Of a DNA stretch of 12,939 nt, positions 5,665 to 12,538 are shown one piece after another (within the stretch, counting starts at the first letter, position 1; each line of letters opens with the position of its first letter). Source of the DNA: CAXXOK01 sp035399245 (GTDB taxonomy: Bacteria; Bacillota; Clostridia; Christensenellales; Aristaeellaceae); contig DAOPIR010000075.1 in the NCBI GenBank assembly GCA_035399245.1, positions 1 to 12,939 of the forward strand, in the 5' to 3' direction. The translations under genes were made by a program, and so were the position numbers. A model generated the notes under the pieces. That model was not told the origin of the DNA. It saw only the letters and a list, made by a program, of their open reading frames with translations, and did not search any database.

Positions 5665-6263
5665 ATGAATAGGTACGAATTGACCTATATCATCAACACA
5701 ACACTGGAGGAAACCGCCAGAAAAGAATTGATTGATAAGTTTACCGAACTGATCAAGCAAAACGGCGGCGAAATCGAAAAAGTTGATGAATCCTGGGGCA
5801 AGCGTCGCCTGGCATATCCGATCAACGATATGCCGGAGGGCTACTATGTGCTCACGACGTTCAAAGCATCAGGCAGTCAAAACAAGGAAATTCAGCGTAA
5901 TCTTGAGATCAATGATATGATTCTTCGCTATCTCATCATCAAATTGCTGGATAAAAAGCAGAGCGTGAAGCCCAAAGCCGTTCGCCCGGTGCCGGCTCCC
6001 GCGCCCGTAATGGAACCCGCAGCCGCTCCCGCGCCCGCNNNNNNNNNNNNNNNNNNNNNNNNNNNNNNNNNNNNNNNNNNNNNNNNNNNNNNNNNNNNNN
6101 NNNNNNNNNNNNNNNNNNNNNNNNNNNNNNNNNNNNNNGCCCGGTGCCGGCTCCCGCGCCCGTAATGGAACCCGCAGCCGCTCCCGCGCCCGCAGAGCAG
6201 CCCGCGCCGGAAGCTGAAGAGACCGAAGAACCTAAAGAAGAAACTGCAGAAAAGACCGAATAA
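5665..6263 (+). CDS. rpsF: 30S ribosomal protein S6, interrupted by an assembly gap
   Basis: S6 binds S18 and 16S rRNA in the platform of the small subunit. The S6 fold spans residues 1-96, with MNRYELTYII at the start, WGKRRLAYPIN (44-54) and GYYVLTTF (59-66). A Pro/Ala-rich segment follows (about 108-130), then an acidic tail ending in EETEEPKEETAEKTE, longer than in most S6 proteins. Ns at 6039-6138 break the gene, and as assembled the two halves are out of frame. The 55 nt before and after the gap are identical and in the same codon phase. Dropping the Ns and one copy gives an intact 147-residue protein; I take this as the minimum true length. ATG 5665 follows a full GGAGGTGA site. ssb starts 15 nt after the stop. 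Confidence 0.93.
5984..6038 (+). repeat. 55-bp direct repeat, copy left of the gap
   Basis: These 55 bases are identical to 6139-6193 on the other side of the N run and are in the same codon phase (position 2). They encode PVPAPAPVMEPAAAPAP. An internal shorter repeat, GCTCCCGCGCCCG, occurs at 5995 and again 30 nt later at 6025. The copies are either overlapping contig ends or members of a real tandem array. Confidence 0.9.
6039..6138. other. Assembly gap of 100 Ns inside rpsF
   Basis: Exactly 100 undetermined bases, the conventional filler for a gap of unknown size. The frame across it is wrong as written; a true distance of (100 + 3n + 1), or a negative gap of 55, restores it. It should not be read as biological spacing or as a frameshift. 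Confidence 0.97.
6139..6193 (+). repeat. 55-bp direct repeat, copy right of the gap
   Basis: Exact copy of 5984-6038. The sequence continues into the unique acidic tail of S6 (EQPAPEAEETEE), showing that this side joins the genuine 3' end of rpsF. Confidence 0.9.
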
Positions 6264-6278
6264 GGATGGTGACACGAA

Positions 6279-6701
6279 ATGAATAAGCTAATCATCATCG
6301 GAAACCTGACACGCGATCCGGAAACGCGCACCGTGTCTTCGGGAAGCACTGTATGTTCCTTCACCGTTGCGGTAAACCGCCGGCGTTCCTCGCAGAACTC
6401 CAACCAGCCGGATGCGGATTTTTTCCGCGTTTCCGCCTGGAACAAGCTCGGTGATAACTGCCAGCGCTTTTTAGCTAAAGGCCGCAAGGTGTGTGTAATG
6501 GGTTCTGTGTCGGTATCCAGTTATGAAGCCAAAGACGGAAGCACGCGCTTCTCTCTTGATGTGTTTGCCAGTGACGTCGAATTTCTGTCGTCCCGCTCCG
6601 AGGATCAGAATAACGGAGGATCGGGCTATACCCCTTCCAACGATAATGATTCTTCCAACAGCGGCTTCCAGGATGTCGACGACGACGATCTGCCGTTTTA
6701 A
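6279..6701 (+). CDS. ssb: Single-stranded DNA-binding protein
   Basis: SSB coats single-stranded DNA in replication, repair and recombination and recruits partners through its C-terminal tip. The 140-residue protein has an OB fold over about 1-105, with MNKLIIIGNLTRDPETR at the start, FFRVSAWNKLGDNC (48-61), KGRKVCVMGSV (67-77) and STRFSLDVFASDVEFL (88-103). A flexible Ser/Asn/Gly linker follows. The tip DDDDLPF (134-140) is the standard partner-binding motif. The site upstream (GGATGGTGA) is weaker than that of its neighbours. The gene lies between rpsF and rpsR, the usual arrangement in Firmicutes. Confidence 0.97.
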   Translation: MNKLIIIGNLTRDPETRTVSSGSTVCSFTVAVNRRRSSQNSNQPDADFFRVSAWNKLGDNCQRFLAKGRKVCVMGSVSVSSYEAKDGSTRFSLDVFASDVEFLSSRSEDQNNGGSGYTPSNDNDSSNSGFQDVDDDDLPF

Positions 6702-6725
6702 ACGCTGAAAAAAGGAGGCTCCCCT

Positions 6726-6977
6726 ATGCCTGATGATCGTGAAAGAAGGCCCCGTCCGCGCGGCCGGAAACCGCGCCGGAAAGTATGCGCTTTCTGCGTG
6801 GATAAAATCGAATACATTGATTACAAGGATGTCAATCGCCTGCGCCGCTTTGTGAATGAACGCGGCAAGATCATTCCCCGTAGAATGAGCGGCAATTGCG
6901 CCAAACATCAGCGCCAGTTGTCCGAAGCCATCAAACGCGCACGTGCCATCGCTTTGATGCCCTACTCGGTCGACTAG
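6726..6977 (+). CDS. rpsR: 30S ribosomal protein S18
   Basis: S18 pairs with S6 on the 30S platform. The 83-residue protein has a basic N-terminus and the core VCAFCVDKIEYIDYKDVNRL (20-39), followed by SGNCAKHQRQLSEAIKRAR (55-73). Cys21, Cys24, Cys58 and His61 fit a zinc-binding (C+) type of S18. AAAGGAGG precedes the ATG by about 7 nt. It ends the rpsF operon and is followed 14 nt later by a terminator. Confidence 0.97.
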   Translation: MPDDRERRPRPRGRKPRRKVCAFCVDKIEYIDYKDVNRLRRFVNERGKIIPRRMSGNCAKHQRQLSEAIKRARAIALMPYSVD

Positions 6978-6991
6978 TTATTCCAACAAAC

Positions 6992-7021
6992 AAAACGCAG
7001 TCAGTCATGGCTGCGTTTTTT
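6992..7021 (+). terminator. Rho-independent terminator after rpsR
   Basis: AAAACGCAG (6992-7000) pairs perfectly with CTGCGTTTT (7011-7019) around a 10-nt loop; the T run spans 7016-7021. It separates the ribosomal operon from the iorA unit. Confidence 0.92.
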
Positions 7022-7051
7022 CTGTATTTTCTTTATGAATGAGCGGCGGTG

Positions 7052-7060
7052 TGATATACT
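7052..7060 (+). promoter_or_regulatory. Extended -10 promoter of the iorA operon
   Basis: TGATATACT is a TGn-extended -10 (TATACT at 7055-7060). The -35 at 17-bp spacing is poor (TTTATG, 7032-7037), as is common for extended -10 promoters. A leader of about 80 nt follows before iorA. Confidence 0.5.
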
Positions 7061-7147
7061 ATAATTTAATATCATCTATATCAATGGCAAGCTTTTAATG
7101 CTGTCAGAGCGTTGGATGGATCAACCCTATGCCGAAAGGAAACGATC

Positions 7148-8905
7148 ATGCAAAAGTACCAACAAACGGAACAACCGGATGCAACGCTGCTGCTTGGCAA
7201 TCAAGCAATTGCCCGCGGCGCATGGGAGGCCGGCGTTCGGGTGGTCACCAGCTATCCCGGAACGCCCAGCACCGAAATTACGGAAGCTGCAGCCAAGTAT
7301 TCTGAGATTAATACCCAATGGGGTTCTAACGAGAAGGTCGCTATGGAGGTTGCCTTCGGCGCGGCGATGGCCGGTGCGCGCGCGATGACGTGCATGAAGC
7401 ATGTGGGTATGAACGTCGCGGCTGATCCGCTGTTTACGTCCGCCTATACAGGCATTACTGCCGGCATGGTGATCGTCGTTGCCGATGACCCCGCCATGCA
7501 TTCCAGCCAAAACGAGCAGGACAGCCGGTATTACGCGCGCGCTGCGCATATCCCCATGCTGGAACCTGCAGACAGCCAGGAATGCAAGGACTTTACACGG
7601 CTTGCGTTTCAAATGAGCGAAGAGCTTGATACACCCGTTATCATCCGCCTTACCACGCGTATCGCGCACGCCCGCAGCCTGGTTACGGAACTCCCGCGGG
7701 AGGAAGCACCCGTTAAGCCCTATGAAAAGAAGACACAAAAGTACGTAATGATGCCGGGAATGGCCAGAAAGCGCCATCTGTTGGTTGAGCAGCGGGAGCA
7801 TGTGTTGGCGGAATCTGTTAATACGCTGCCTGTGAATGAAATCGAGATGCGGAGCCAAAGCCTCGGCGTTATCACCAGCGGCGTGTGCTATCAGTACGTG
7901 CGGGACGCGCTGCCTGAAGCAAGCGTATTGAAACTCGGCATGGTCTATCCCCTGCCGATGCTGATGATCGAAGCGTTTTCCAGGCAGGTGGATCGTCTGA
8001 TCGTGATTGAAGAGCTGGAAGGCTTGATTGAAAAGGATATAAAAGCCGCCGGAATTGCCTGTGAAGGCAAATCGCTGACGGGCATACAGGGTGAGCTGGA
8101 TGTGGATCGAATCAAAAACGCGGTATTAGGAACGCCGATGCCAGCCGCCGCGCCTGTTGATCTGCCCAATCGTCCGCCTACGCTATGCCCGGGATGCCCG
8201 CATCGCGGTATTTTCTATGAGCTCAACAAGCTTAAGCTGCATGTGATGGGCGATATCGGCTGCTATACACTGGCCGCACTGCCTCCGCTTTCCGCGATGG
8301 ACGCCTGCCTTTGCATGGGCGCGAGTATCGGCATGGCAAGCGGCGCGGAGCGCGCGCAGGGTAAGGAATTTTCCAAAAAGACGGTTGCCGTACTGGGTGA
8401 CAGCACGTTTATCCACAGCGGGATTACCGGCCTGATCGACGCGGTATACGGGCAGGAAGCGATTACCGTGCTGATTCTGGACAACCGCATCACAGGCATG
8501 ACGGGTCATCAGCAAAATCCCGCCACAGGCTTTGATATCCACAATAATCCAGCACCGATGCTCGATTTGGAAGCGCTTTGCAAGGGCTGTGGTGTGGAGC
8601 ATGTGGTGGTTGTCGATCCGCTGAATCTGGAAGAGACCAAACGCGCCTTACAGGAAGAGACCGCGCGCGACGCCGTAAGCGTCATTATTGCGCGCAGGCC
8701 CTGTGCGCTGATTGATAAGACGAAACGTATCCCCTATCATACGGAGAGCTGCAAAAATTGCGGTGCCTGCCTGAAGGTGTCCTGTCAGGCAATCGAGCGC
8801 AAGGGCGATCATGTGGAAATCAATGCATCGCTATGCACAGGCTGCGGCATGTGCGCGCAGGTTTGCCCGTTTGATGCCATTGTGAAAGGAGACGACGCGC
8901 AATGA
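7148..8905 (+). CDS. iorA: Indolepyruvate:ferredoxin oxidoreductase, alpha subunit
   Basis: IorA with IorB oxidatively decarboxylates aryl pyruvates (indolepyruvate, phenylpyruvate, hydroxyphenylpyruvate) to aryl-acetyl-CoA, reducing ferredoxin; the reaction is reversible. The 585-residue protein has an N-terminal pyrimidine-binding domain (LLLGNQAIARGAWEAGVRVV, 14-33; SYPGTPSTE, 35-43; Glu62 in SNEK). A C-terminal TPP-binding domain follows, with CPGCPHRG (347-354), GDSTF (417-421) and Asn446. Two [4Fe-4S] motifs end it: Cys535, 538, 541 and 546, then Cys563, 566, 569 and 573. I chose ATG 7148, which has AAAGGAAA upstream; an in-frame ATG at 7112 lacks a site. The stop overlaps the iorB start (ATGA), a sign of translational coupling. 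Confidence 0.95.
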   Translation: MQKYQQTEQPDATLLLGNQAIARGAWEAGVRVVTSYPGTPSTEITEAAAKYSEINTQWGSNEKVAMEVAFGAAMAGARAMTCMKHVGMNVAADPLFTSAYTGITAGMVIVVADDPAMHSSQNEQDSRYYARAAHIPMLEPADSQECKDFTRLAFQMSEELDTPVIIRLTTRIAHARSLVTELPREEAPVKPYEKKTQKYVMMPGMARKRHLLVEQREHVLAESVNTLPVNEIEMRSQSLGVITSGVCYQYVRDALPEASVLKLGMVYPLPMLMIEAFSRQVDRLIVIEELEGLIEKDIKAAGIACEGKSLTGIQGELDVDRIKNAVLGTPMPAAAPVDLPNRPPTLCPGCPHRGIFYELNKLKLHVMGDIGCYTLAALPPLSAMDACLCMGASIGMASGAERAQGKEFSKKTVAVLGDSTFIHSGITGLIDAVYGQEAITVLILDNRITGMTGHQQNPATGFDIHNNPAPMLDLEALCKGCGVEHVVVVDPLNLEETKRALQEETARDAVSVIIARRPCALIDKTKRIPYHTESCKNCGACLKVSCQAIERKGDHVEINASLCTGCGMCAQVCPFDAIVKGDDAQ

Positions 8906-9486
8906 AGATGCAGGACGTGAATATCGTAATCGTCGGCGTCGGCGGACAGGGCACGCTATTAACCAGCAAGCTGCTGGCGCGGCTCGCCATGGAAGAAAAT
9001 CTGGGCGTAAAAGTCAGCGAAGTACACGGCATGGCACAGCGCGGCGGCAGCGTGATCACGCATGTGCGCATCGGCAAGGATGTGCATGCTCCGCTGGTTG
9101 CCGCAGGCAGTGCGGACTATTTGCTGGCGTTTGAACCGCTGGAGGCCGCACGCGCGGCTTCCTACTTAAAAAATGATGGTATTCTTATCGTTAATTCCCA
9201 ACAGATCTCCCCGATCACGGTGCTTTCAGGTGCGGTAAACTACCCCGCTGATCCGCTGCAGGGCGCCGTGGGTGCAGCTCAGAAGTTGGAAGAGTTGGAT
9301 GCGTTTACCCTGGCGGTTGCGGCGGGGAGCCATCGGTCGGTAAACATTGTACTGCTTGGGGTGTTAAGCAGGCATCTTCCGTTTACGCGTGAGGATTGGG
9401 AGCATGCGATCGCAGCATCCGTCCCCGCCAAAACGTTGGATATAAACCGCAAGGCATTTCTGGCGGGCTGTAATTACTCCGCCTGA
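8902..9486 (+). CDS. iorB: Indolepyruvate:ferredoxin oxidoreductase, beta subunit
   Basis: IorB is the gamma-type subunit of 2-oxoacid:ferredoxin oxidoreductases, which in this family binds CoA. The 194-residue protein has the hallmark GVGGQGTLLTSKLLA (12-26) and the conserved EVHGMAQRGGSV (40-51). The remainder is a Rossmann-like domain typical of the family, at normal length. It overlaps iorA by 4 nt and is followed after 27 nt by the phenylacetate-CoA ligase gene, so the three genes are probably one transcript. Confidence 0.94.
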   Translation: MKMQDVNIVIVGVGGQGTLLTSKLLARLAMEENLGVKVSEVHGMAQRGGSVITHVRIGKDVHAPLVAAGSADYLLAFEPLEAARAASYLKNDGILIVNSQQISPITVLSGAVNYPADPLQGAVGAAQKLEELDAFTLAVAAGSHRSVNIVLLGVLSRHLPFTREDWEHAIAASVPAKTLDINRKAFLAGCNYSA

Positions 9487-9513
9487 TAATCCCTGGAGAA
9501 GGAGTGAAATCCG

Positions 9514-10812
9514 TTGAAACACATGATCTGGAATCCAACCATGGAATGTATGCCCCGGGAGCAGTTGCGCGCGTTTCAGGACAGCCGACTGCGCGATATC
9601 GTACGCAGGGTATATGAAAACGTGCCGTTTTACCGCCATAAAATGCAGGAATTGGGCTTAACGCCCGGCGATATCCATGGCGTGGATGATATTGAACTGC
9701 TGCCTTTTACTGAAAAGCAGGATCTGCGCGACAACTACCCCTTTTCCCTGTTTGCGGTGCCAACCAGTGAAATCGTACGTGTGCATGCCTCCAGCGGCAC
9801 CACCGGCAAACCGACGGTTGTCGGTTATACCAGCGGTGATATCGATCGCTGGGCGGAACTGATGGCGCGCAGCATGTACTGTGCCAATGTCGGCAAGGGC
9901 GACATTGTACAGGTTGCTTATGGCTACGGCCTGTTTACCGGCGGCTTGGGCGCGCACTACGGCGCGGAGCGCGTGGGTGCGATGGTCGTGCCTATCAGCG
10001 GCGGCAATACCACCCGCCAGCTGATGCTGATGCAGGATTTCGGCACAACAGCACTGATGTGTACGCCCTCCTATGCGCTTAACCTTGCAGAAGCGATGGA
10101 GCGCGAGGGTGTGAAGGTGCCCAAGCTAAAGTGCGGCATCTTCGGTGCCGAGCCTTGGACGGAATCCATGCGCAAGCAAATCGAAGAAGTGCTGCATATC
10201 GACGCCATGAATGTCTACGGCCTCAGCGAGGTCATGGGCCCGGGGGTATCGATGGAATGTATGTGCAAGCAAGGCATGCACATTTGGGAGGATCATTTCC
10301 TGCCGGAAATCATCGGCCCCGACAACAAAGGCCTCCCCTATGGCCAGCAGGGCGACCTGACGTTTACCACCTTATCCAAGCACGGCATGCCGCTGCTGCG
10401 CTACCGCACGCACGACCTGTGTACGCTGACAGACAAACCCTGCGACTGCGGGCGCACGCATGTGCGCATGGGCCGCATTATGGGCCGTACCGACGATATG
10501 CTGATCATCCGCGGTGTGAATGTGTTTCCCTCGCAGGTAGAGCATGCGCTGCTGCAGGTCAAAGGAATTGTGCCGCAATACCAGATTGTGGTAGAACGCA
10601 AGAACCTACTGGATACAATGGAAGTCCAGGTCGAGCTGTCTCCCGATAATATGAGCGACACGGTGCGTGACCTGGAAACGCTGGAGCGCAGCATTGCAAA
10701 CTCTATTGCGGCCCACGCGCTTGTGCACGCCAAGGTTAAGCTCTGCCAGCCCGGCTCACTGCCCCGCAGCGAAGGCAAGGCCAAGCGTGTGGTGGACAAC
10801 CGCAAACTATAA
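9514..10812 (+). CDS. paaK: Phenylacetate-CoA ligase (AMP-forming)
   Basis: The enzyme joins an aryl acetate to CoA using ATP (giving AMP and pyrophosphate). The 432-residue protein has the usual length. It shows the adenylate-forming P-loop HASSGTTGKPTVVGY (91-105), YGYGLFTGGLG (136-146), GAEPW (211-215), YGLSEVMGPG (235-244), RYRTHDL (296-302), the hinge motif GRTDDMLIIRGVNVFPSQVE (324-343) and a C-terminal RSEGKAKRV with the likely catalytic lysine. A CDCG motif (310-313) is common in the family. TTG at 9514 fits the AAGGAG site (9 nt away) better than ATG 9523 (18 nt). Next to iorAB it probably supplies aryl-acetyl-CoA for reductive carboxylation, or handles the product of the forward reaction. 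The exact aryl substrate is unknown. Confidence 0.93.
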   Translation: MKHMIWNPTMECMPREQLRAFQDSRLRDIVRRVYENVPFYRHKMQELGLTPGDIHGVDDIELLPFTEKQDLRDNYPFSLFAVPTSEIVRVHASSGTTGKPTVVGYTSGDIDRWAELMARSMYCANVGKGDIVQVAYGYGLFTGGLGAHYGAERVGAMVVPISGGNTTRQLMLMQDFGTTALMCTPSYALNLAEAMEREGVKVPKLKCGIFGAEPWTESMRKQIEEVLHIDAMNVYGLSEVMGPGVSMECMCKQGMHIWEDHFLPEIIGPDNKGLPYGQQGDLTFTTLSKHGMPLLRYRTHDLCTLTDKPCDCGRTHVRMGRIMGRTDDMLIIRGVNVFPSQVEHALLQVKGIVPQYQIVVERKNLLDTMEVQVELSPDNMSDTVRDLETLERSIANSIAAHALVHAKVKLCQPGSLPRSEGKAKRVVDNRKL

Positions 10813-10822
10813 ATGCTATAAT
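10793..10822 (+). promoter_or_regulatory. Candidate internal promoter for the ACT-domain gene
   Basis: TGGACA (10793-10798, five of six) is followed after 18 bp by a perfect TATAAT (10817-10822) with a TGn extension (TGC). It overlaps the last codons of paaK. The predicted start near 10829 would put the ribosome binding site at the very 5' end of the mRNA. Confidence 0.5.
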
Positions 10823-10845
10823 CTGATGGATGGAGGCGAACACAG

Positions 10846-11277
10846 ATGTTTGTCAAGCAGATCTCCGTATTTCTTGAAAACAAATCCGGCAGCCTGGCAG
10901 GGTTTACCAAGCAGTTGGGTGAGCATGGGTTTGACCTGATGTCACTTTCCATAGCCGATACGACAGATTTTGGTATCCTTCGCTGTATTGTGGCGGACTA
11001 TGAACGGGCCAAGGCGATCCTGACCGAAGCGGGCTATTCCGTAAAGGTAACGGACGTACTCGCCGTTAGCGTAGCCGATCATCCCGGCGCGCTTGCCGAA
11101 GTGCTGTCTGCGCTGTCCAACAATGATATCGGACTGGAATATCTATACTCTTTTTTCCGCAATCATGGCGATCATGCCTTGATCATTATCCGTGTGGATC
11201 AGCCGGAAAAAGCTGTAAATGTGCTGGAGAGCGAAGGCGTAAAGATGCTTTCACAAGAGGATCTGCAGGCGATATAG
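10846..11277 (+). CDS. Tandem ACT-domain protein, probable amino-acid sensor
   Basis: The 143-residue protein consists of two ACT domains and nothing else. The first is about 3-68 (KQISVFLENKSGSLAGFTKQ at its start), the second about 71-137 (VLAVSVADHPGALAEVLSAL, then IGLEYLYSF). ACT domains bind amino acids, usually at dimer interfaces, and regulate enzymes or transport. Proteins of this layout are often encoded next to iorAB and paaK, so I infer that it senses an aromatic or branched amino acid and tunes this pathway; its exact ligand and target are unknown. GGAGGCG lies about 9 nt before ATG 10846. It ends the iorA-iorB-paaK unit 33 nt after paaK and may also have its own promoter. Confidence 0.88.
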   Translation: MFVKQISVFLENKSGSLAGFTKQLGEHGFDLMSLSIADTTDFGILRCIVADYERAKAILTEAGYSVKVTDVLAVSVADHPGALAEVLSALSNNDIGLEYLYSFFRNHGDHALIIIRVDQPEKAVNVLESEGVKMLSQEDLQAI

Positions 11278-11297
11278 CGCTTGATTATCCCGCATCA

Positions 11298-11346
11298 AAG
11301 CACGGAAGGATTGCACAGGCGTTTGTCCGCATTTCTTTCCGTGCTT
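11298..11346. repeat. 10-bp inverted repeat between the ACT gene and alr
   Basis: AAGCACGGAA (11298-11307) is an exact reverse complement of TTCCGTGCTT (11337-11346), with 29 nt between. No T run follows on either strand, so it is not a standard terminator. It starts 20 nt after the ACT-domain stop and ends 31 nt before the alr GTG, so it could end or stabilise the upstream transcript or act in the alr leader. Confidence 0.6.
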
Positions 11347-11377
11347 CCTGTTGCTATCGTATCAGGAGGAAGTACCC

Positions 11378-12502
11378 GTGTATCGGTATAACCGGATTAC
11401 AATCGACCTGGATGCCATACGGCATAATTACCTGTTAATGGCGGATTATCTGCCGCCTGCTGTGCGTGTGATGGTTGTGGTAAAGGCCAATGCCTATGGC
11501 CACGGCATGGCAGAAGTCGCAAAAACCGTGGTGGATGCAGGCTGCCGTGATTTAGCGATCGCTATTCCCGAAGAAGGCATTGCTCTGCGCCAAAGCGGTT
11601 TGCAGGATGTGAACATTCTGGTGCTTGGCGCAATCAACGAGCACAGTATCGACCCGTCCGTACAAGCGGATTTGACGCTTACAATTTTCGAGCCGCGCAT
11701 GGTGCAGTTAATTGACGCCTGCGCAAGCCGTATGGGAAAGACCGCTTTTGTACACATCAAGCTGGATACCGGCATGGGGCGTATCGGCCTTCGCACCGAC
11801 GAGGAAGCCATGGCGCTGCAGGCGTCGCTTGCACAAGCGCACAATGTAAAGGCAACCGGCATCTATACGCATTTCGCCGATGCCGATCATCCGTGTGCGC
11901 AAGGCGGCATCAGCGATTACACGCAAAAGCAGCTTCAGCTATTCAACCGGCTGCGTGCGCACTTTGATCCTTCAATCCCCGTGCATGCCTCCAACAGTGC
12001 CATGAGTCTGGTATCAAAAGACGCGTATTTTTCCATGATACGGGAAGGTATTTCCCTGTATGGCTATCCGCCTGTCAACACTACCCTTCCGTTTCGTCCT
12101 GCTTTGCAATGGGAAGCCGAGATAGTTCATGTGAAGGATGTTCCGTGCGGTGCAAGCATCGGTTATGGATGTACGTTTACCGCCAAAAGCCCCATGCGCA
12201 TTGCCACGGTTGCCGTAGGCTACGGTGACGGATACCATCGCATGGTTTCCAATCGCGGTGAGGTGCTGGTGCACGGGCAGCGTGCTTCTGTTGTCGGGCG
12301 CGTATGCATGGACCAGATTATGGTGGATGTAACCCATATTCCGGACGTGAAGGACGGCGATATTGCCGTTTTGATCGGACGGCAGAACGACGGCTTTATC
12401 AGCGCTGATGAGCTTGGCGCATGGGCCGGCACAATCAGCTATGAGGTACTCTTAAGCATTACCAACCGCGTGCCCCGAATATATCTGCCCGTTCACACAT
12501 AA
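11378..12502 (+). CDS. alr: Alanine racemase
   Basis: Alr is a PLP enzyme that makes D-alanine from L-alanine for peptidoglycan. The 374-residue protein has the normal length. The N-terminal barrel carries the PLP lysine Lys36 in VVVKANAYGHG (33-43), LDTGMGRIGL (129-138) and YTHFADAD (163-170); the C-terminal domain carries the second catalytic residue Tyr263 in SIGYGCTF (260-267) and the MDQIMVD motif (311-317). GTG at 11378 has AGGAGGAAG 5-6 nt upstream; an in-frame TTG at 11351 lacks a site. The gene follows the ACT-domain gene after 100 nt and is followed after 36 nt by a membrane protein on the same strand. I see no clear promoter in the 100-nt gap. Confidence 0.95.
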   Translation: MYRYNRITIDLDAIRHNYLLMADYLPPAVRVMVVVKANAYGHGMAEVAKTVVDAGCRDLAIAIPEEGIALRQSGLQDVNILVLGAINEHSIDPSVQADLTLTIFEPRMVQLIDACASRMGKTAFVHIKLDTGMGRIGLRTDEEAMALQASLAQAHNVKATGIYTHFADADHPCAQGGISDYTQKQLQLFNRLRAHFDPSIPVHASNSAMSLVSKDAYFSMIREGISLYGYPPVNTTLPFRPALQWEAEIVHVKDVPCGASIGYGCTFTAKSPMRIATVAVGYGDGYHRMVSNRGEVLVHGQRASVVGRVCMDQIMVDVTHIPDVKDGDIAVLIGRQNDGFISADELGAWAGTISYEVLLSITNRVPRIYLPVHT

Positions 12503-12538
12503 CGGCTACCTCGGCAGCGGCAAAAGGAGATCATGACT

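Noticed and set aside
5665..6263. rpsF as a frameshifted pseudogene
   Set aside because: The frame break depends only on the arbitrary 100-N filler; joining the identical flanks restores an intact frame.
7127..7858. Long minus-strand reading frame opposite iorA, and similar long antisense frames over ricT, holB, paaK and alr
   Set aside because: They lie opposite well-recognised genes, lack ribosome binding sites and have no domains; they are shadows of GC-biased codons.
8409..8417. Perfect DnaA box (TTATCCACA)
   Set aside because: It is a single copy inside iorA and encodes the expected residues of the TPP-binding region; there is no cluster of boxes or AT-rich unwinding region, so it is chance.
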